This document shows, piece by piece, positions 60,783 to 64,000 of a DNA stretch of 64,000 bases. The first letter of the stretch is position 1. Each line of letters opens with the position of its first letter. Under the pieces are notes generated by a model. The model was given only the letters and a program-made list of their open reading frames with translations, had not been told where the DNA came from and made no database searches. Both the position numbers and the translations under genes were made by a program. This DNA comes from Mucilaginibacter cryoferens (GTDB lineage Bacteria; Bacteroidota; Bacteroidia; Sphingobacteriales; Sphingobacteriaceae): the NCBI RefSeq assembly GCF_014205845.1, contig NZ_JACHCR010000007.1, positions 199,057 to 263,056 on the forward strand, written 5' to 3'.

Positions 60783-62381
60783 ATGAAAAAAGCAGCATTG
60801 TATGTAAGGGTAAGCACCGACGAACAGGCCGAAAAAGGCTACTCTCAACGTAACCAGGAAGAAGTATTACGCAGGTACTGTGAAATAAAATCTATAGAGG
60901 TTTGCAAAGTCTATTATGAAGATCATTCTGCAAAGACATTTAACCGCCCGGTCTGGACAAAAATATTGGTTGACCTGCGAAAAAGCCGCGGCCAAATCGA
61001 TCTGATCCTGTTTACCAAGTGGGACAGGTTTAGCAGGAATACAGGGGATGCGTATTATATGATTAACCTGCTCAATAAATTTGGTGTGGAGCCACAGGCG
61101 ATTGAACAACCGCTTGACCTGGAAATACCGGAAAACAAAATGATGCTGGCCTTTTACCTTGCTGCGCCGGAAGTAGAGAATGACCGAAGGGGTTTAAACG
61201 TTTTTCATGGTATACGCCGTGCAAAGAAAGAGGGGCGGTGGACTTCAAGCGCACCGGTGGGCTATGTTAACCTTATAGAAAACGGTCGAAAATATATAGC
61301 GCCTAAAGAGCCTGTTGCTTCCGCTATGCGTAAAGCGTTTAAAGATGTATCAGAAGGTAAATTTACGCTGCGGGAAATTTACAGGCAAGCTAAAGAGAAT
61401 GGCATTACTTGCGGATACAATAACTTTTGTAATATCCTACGTAGCCCGATCTATTGCGGCAAAATACCTGTTCCTAAATATAAGGATGAAGAAGCTTTTT
61501 TGGCGAACGGACAGCATGAGCCTTTAGTAAGCGAAGCAATGTTTTATCGTGTTCAGGATATTTTGAACGGTAATATCAAAGGAAAGGCCACTACCATCAG
61601 CAGTTCAGAATATCTACAATTGAGAGGCTTTTTAGATTGTCCAAAATGCACGCGCAAATTAACCGGCAGTTCATCTAAAGGTCAGGCTGGCCTTTACTAT
61701 CATTATTACCATTGCGGGATCGCTTGTAAATGGCGCATCAAAGCAGAGGACGTTAATGAAGCCGTAGATAAGGAAATTCTGAAGATTGACATCAGGGAAG
61801 AGTACGAGCCATTTTACAGGGAATGTATAAGTAAAAGCTTCCGCCTGCACTCCAATAACGGCGAATACAGCCAAAAGCAGGTAGTTGACCAGATCAAGGC
61901 GCTGAACGCCCGTATTACCCAGGCCAGAGATCATTTCATGGCGGGAGAGTTTACCCATGCGGATTTTCAGGCTGTCAAAAGCCAATGCGTAATTGAGATC
62001 AATTCCCTTGAAAAAAAACTACCGGATATCATTCTATCGACTAAAATGGTCGATCAAAAGCTAAATGGGCTAATGTCGAATCTTAACATATTGGCTGACA
62101 GGTACAAACATGGTGACACTGAGCAAAGGAGGCGTATAATTAGTTCGATCCACCCCCAAAATATCGGTTTTGACGGATTAGAACATCGAACTAATCGGAT
62201 CAATGAAACCGTAGGTGCTATCTTGCTGATTAATAAACGGTTGGGTGTAAAAAAGAACTGGACAGAATCGGAATTAACCGATCTGTCCAGTATGGTGGTA
62301 TCAGCTGGGATCGAACCAGCGACACAAGGATTTTCAGTCCTTTTACCCATGCCTATATCTCGCTATATTTCAACGACTTAG
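60783..62381 (+). CDS. Large serine recombinase (second copy), 3' end overlapping a tRNA-Phe fragment
   Basis: 532 residues from MKKAALYVRVSTDEQ at 60783. Catalytic Ser11 sits in YVRVSTDEQ; the recombinase domain, a zinc ribbon (CPKCTRKLTGSSSKG, YYHYYHCGIAC) and a coiled coil follow the same plan as the first copy. The last 30 or so residues (SAGIEPATQGFSVL...) are encoded by the antisense strand of a tRNA-Phe 3' half, so the gene's original end was probably shorter and was extended by integration at the tRNA site. Confidence 0.93.
   Translation: MKKAALYVRVSTDEQAEKGYSQRNQEEVLRRYCEIKSIEVCKVYYEDHSAKTFNRPVWTKILVDLRKSRGQIDLILFTKWDRFSRNTGDAYYMINLLNKFGVEPQAIEQPLDLEIPENKMMLAFYLAAPEVENDRRGLNVFHGIRRAKKEGRWTSSAPVGYVNLIENGRKYIAPKEPVASAMRKAFKDVSEGKFTLREIYRQAKENGITCGYNNFCNILRSPIYCGKIPVPKYKDEEAFLANGQHEPLVSEAMFYRVQDILNGNIKGKATTISSSEYLQLRGFLDCPKCTRKLTGSSSKGQAGLYYHYYHCGIACKWRIKAEDVNEAVDKEILKIDIREEYEPFYRECISKSFRLHSNNGEYSQKQVVDQIKALNARITQARDHFMAGEFTHADFQAVKSQCVIEINSLEKKLPDIILSTKMVDQKLNGLMSNLNILADRYKHGDTEQRRRIISSIHPQNIGFDGLEHRTNRINETVGAILLINKRLGVKKNWTESELTDLSSMVVSAGIEPATQGFSVLLPMPISRYISTT
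62294..62343 (-). repeat. tRNA-Phe 3' half (attachment-site remnant)
   Basis: On the minus strand: anticodon arm AAGGA-CTGAAAA-TCCTT (anticodon GAA), variable bases GTGTC, a perfect T arm GCTGG-TTCGATC-CCAGC, acceptor 3' side TGATACC, then A and CCA. The D arm and the 5' acceptor half are absent upstream, so this is not a working tRNA. The length and end point fit an att duplicate left by integration. Confidence 0.85.
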
Positions 62382-62699
62382 TAGTCTACTTTATTTCACT
62401 GTAAAACATTTGTAAAACAAAGAACGGTTTCTCCAAACCGCTATACGAATATACCCATTTTCAAGAGAATTGGCAAGAAATCAGATTAAGCACGTATTCT
62501 TTAATTACAAAATCTATTTGTTGATTTCGTTCAAAGCCAGGAATGTATCGCCAAAGAATCGATCCTCTGTTAATTTTTATAAGGTTTATGATATTCGTCG
62601 TATGACAGATAAACCGGAAGCGTATTATCAAAATCGCATTTATTACTTCTATCTTAAAGAAGCCAAGTCCGGAGAGATCAATATTGACAGGTACAATAC

Positions 62700-62870
62700 C
62701 TGGACATTCCGAAGCCATTGCCCCCCTCCTTCCGGAATAGCAAAAATATCATTCCGAAAAACTTTGATCATGCTAATACTCTTACACGCAGAATCAATTT
62801 AGTGATACATCTTACACAAATACATGAATTTGGGGCACGGAATCACATGGTCAAGCCTCTCGGAATATCC
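62700..62870 (-). repeat. Right 171-bp inverted repeat of recombinase element
   Basis: Reverse-complement partner of 57138-57308, of the same length and with shared blocks in the same order. It lies about 320 bp beyond the second recombinase. Confidence 0.65.
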
Positions 62871-63173
62871 ATCTTTGCCAATCGCTTTGAGATAACGGTT
62901 AGTAGCCTGATTTGAAAATACCGGGAAAATCGCTTTGGTATATCCAGCCATTGGATGTTTTTTATACTTATTTGTGAGCTCATAATTCACCAAACAGATT
63001 GATTTTTAGTTTATTCATCATAAAAATGAGCACATGTTTATTTCTTTCAAAATTAAGACACTACTCGACCAAACAATGGCTACATGAAATGGGGATTTTT
63101 TATTAAAAATAAAATTTAAAAGGAAGTCGGTCTAATTAAAAAGGGGAATAATTAAATCATTCAAAGTTAAATT

Positions 63174-63181
63174 TATATTTG
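63174..63181 (+). promoter_or_regulatory. Orphan -7 promoter box
   Basis: TATATTTG, a perfect TAnnTTTG on the plus strand. The only frame after it is a 23-codon ATG frame at 63232. It may be the promoter of a gene lost at the junction. Confidence 0.4.
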
Positions 63182-63289
63182 CAAATCGTTCTTTGACCCA
63201 TATCAAATTTAAGAATTCAAAACCTTAAAATATGGAACCAAGTAAACTGTCTTGTCCTGATATAGCTTGTTCTTTACCTGAAATTAATA

Positions 63290-64000
63290 TTAATGCCAGA
63301 TAGACTTTAACGCGTTAAAACTAAGGCTTTTTATTTTTAGCTTTTTATCAACTTGAACTCTAAGGTCGGTATAATCCTGGTTAGGGAAGCAAACGGCTGT
63401 CATAGAGGTCAGCCCCCCATCAGCAAATAATTCAACCGATGCTTTATCGACTACAATAGTAAGGTCCGAACTTTTCGAAGCGGTTAGCCTCGGCGCGGTA
63501 AAACGGCCTGCAAAATCCTTCTGAAAATCTACGTTGCCCGATCTTGTCCTGTCAATAAAATACTGATCCTTTACATCATCATAACCTACTAGCACTTCTT
63601 CTCCTGTCCGGTTAAATAGTTTAATGGTATAACCCTTTAATTTAGCAAGTTCTAATTTAAAAACATATCGGCTCTTTGTGCTGCTCACTTTAGCAGTCAA
63701 ATCAAGTGTTTTATTTACCGTTATATTTTTTGATACCCATGTATTGGAATAAATACTTGCCAGCTCTGGAACCAATGCCGATGCTATCACTATGCCATGT
63801 TTACTTTGTTTTAAACGCAGATCGCGTGGGATAGTCATGGCGTTGCGCCATTTTTCGGTGGGTACCTGGTTGGCGTATGTCCAGTTACTCATCCAGCCGA
63901 GGAAGATTTTACGGCTCCCCGTATTACTCCAGGTAATGCCGGCATATTCATCCGGTCCATAGTCCAGCCAGCGCGTCTGGGTATCTGCGGGGGAAAACTT
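63290..64000 (-). CDS. GH32 family glycoside hydrolase (levanase/invertase type), C-terminal part
   Basis: Open from the window edge to a stop at 63290, 236 codons visible. The catalytic-domain end shows WLDYGPDEYAGITWSN and IFLGWMSNWTYA, then PTEKWRNAMTIPRDL, all standard for bacterial levanases. The rest is the C-terminal beta-sandwich (VVDKASVELFADGGLTSMTA, then VCFPN). The frame must be read from 64000; the ATG at 63892 is internal. It hydrolyses fructans or sucrose-like substrates; the catalytic Asp and Glu lie mostly outside the window. Confidence 0.92.
   Translation of the reverse strand, partial: KFSPADTQTRWLDYGPDEYAGITWSNTGSRKIFLGWMSNWTYANQVPTEKWRNAMTIPRDLRLKQSKHGIVIASALVPELASIYSNTWVSKNITVNKTLDLTAKVSSTKSRYVFKLELAKLKGYTIKLFNRTGEEVLVGYDDVKDQYFIDRTRSGNVDFQKDFAGRFTAPRLTASKSSDLTIVVDKASVELFADGGLTSMTAVCFPNQDYTDLRVQVDKKLKIKSLSFNALKSIWH

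Larger units (their letters stand above)
62382..63289. other. Non-coding right flank of the recombinase element
   Basis: About 0.9 kb without a gene that I can support. It contains the right 171-bp repeat (62700-62870) and a lone promoter box at 63174-63181 followed by a 23-codon ATG frame (63232-63303) that runs into the levanase stop. It probably contains the island-chromosome junction. Confidence 0.45.

Noticed and set aside
62294..62343. Functional tRNA-Phe gene
   Set aside because: The D arm and the 5' acceptor half are missing; only the 3' half is present.
44000..64000. CRISPR array within the defence island
   Set aside because: No regularly spaced short direct repeats and no cas genes were seen.

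Overview
The window looks like part of the chromosome of a Bacteroidota member of the Sphingobacteriaceae, most likely Mucilaginibacter or a close relative. The basis is the lineage-typical proteins (Wzi-family capsule assembly protein, DUF2807 and SYLF secreted proteins, the DnaK variant, the eukaryote-like NADP isocitrate dehydrogenase) and the Bacteroidota -7 promoter box TAnnTTTG upstream of many genes. The genus is an inference from protein style, not from an rRNA gene. No rRNA, complete tRNA or CRISPR array was found.

Core part, 1 to about 44 kb: a partial Gfo/Idh/MocA oxidoreductase; dnaK; a YoeB toxin-antitoxin pair; a secreted DUF2807 protein; a serine hydrolase; pyrR and pyrB separated by an inserted four-helix-bundle gene flanked by inverted repeats; rpsA; tyrS; a RES/Xre toxin-antitoxin pair with a nonsense-interrupted gene behind it; a tyrosine degradation cluster (fumarylacetoacetase-like protein, homogentisate dioxygenase, 4-hydroxyphenylpyruvate dioxygenase); an AlkD-like repair protein; a PAS histidine kinase with a response regulator; manA, icd, dnaX and wzi; the rpsF-rpsR-rplI operon; mtgA; a RelE toxin-antitoxin pair; an Fe-S electron-transfer pair; an M28 peptidase; a protein carrying only the M17 N-terminal domain; and a nucleoside hydrolase.

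Accessory part, about 44.1 to 63.2 kb: a defence and mobility island. (1) 44.17-48.82 kb is bounded by a 66-bp imperfect direct repeat with an exact 21-bp core. It holds a leftward operon of a DUF2188 protein, a membrane effector of the Pycsar type, a Pycsar nucleotide cyclase and a third gene encoding a ubiquitin E2-like fold with a SEC-C zinc tail. A 60-bp dyad separates it from a divergent operon of a sigma-like protein, a 131-aa protein and an ImmA/IrrE protease. (2) 48.88-54.14 kb is a Detocs-type defensive two-component system (sensor, stand-alone receiver, receiver fused to a nucleosidase). (3) 54.3-56.7 kb holds a HEPN/zinc-ribbon protein and small accessory genes. (4) 57.1-62.9 kb holds two paralogous large serine recombinases bracketing an opposite-strand pair (restriction-endonuclease-like protein plus coiled-coil protein). 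It is bounded by 171-bp inverted repeats, with a tRNA-Phe 3' half inside the end of the second recombinase gene. Chromosomal sequence resumes at the right edge with a GH32 levanase-type gene.

The most interesting candidate is the Pycsar operon with an added E2-like gene. E2-like proteins are known partners of CBASS cyclases, and I know of no described Pycsar system that contains one. The recombinase-bracketed endonuclease/coiled-coil pair is a second candidate. Functional statements are inferred from sequence motifs read by eye; no database search was possible.
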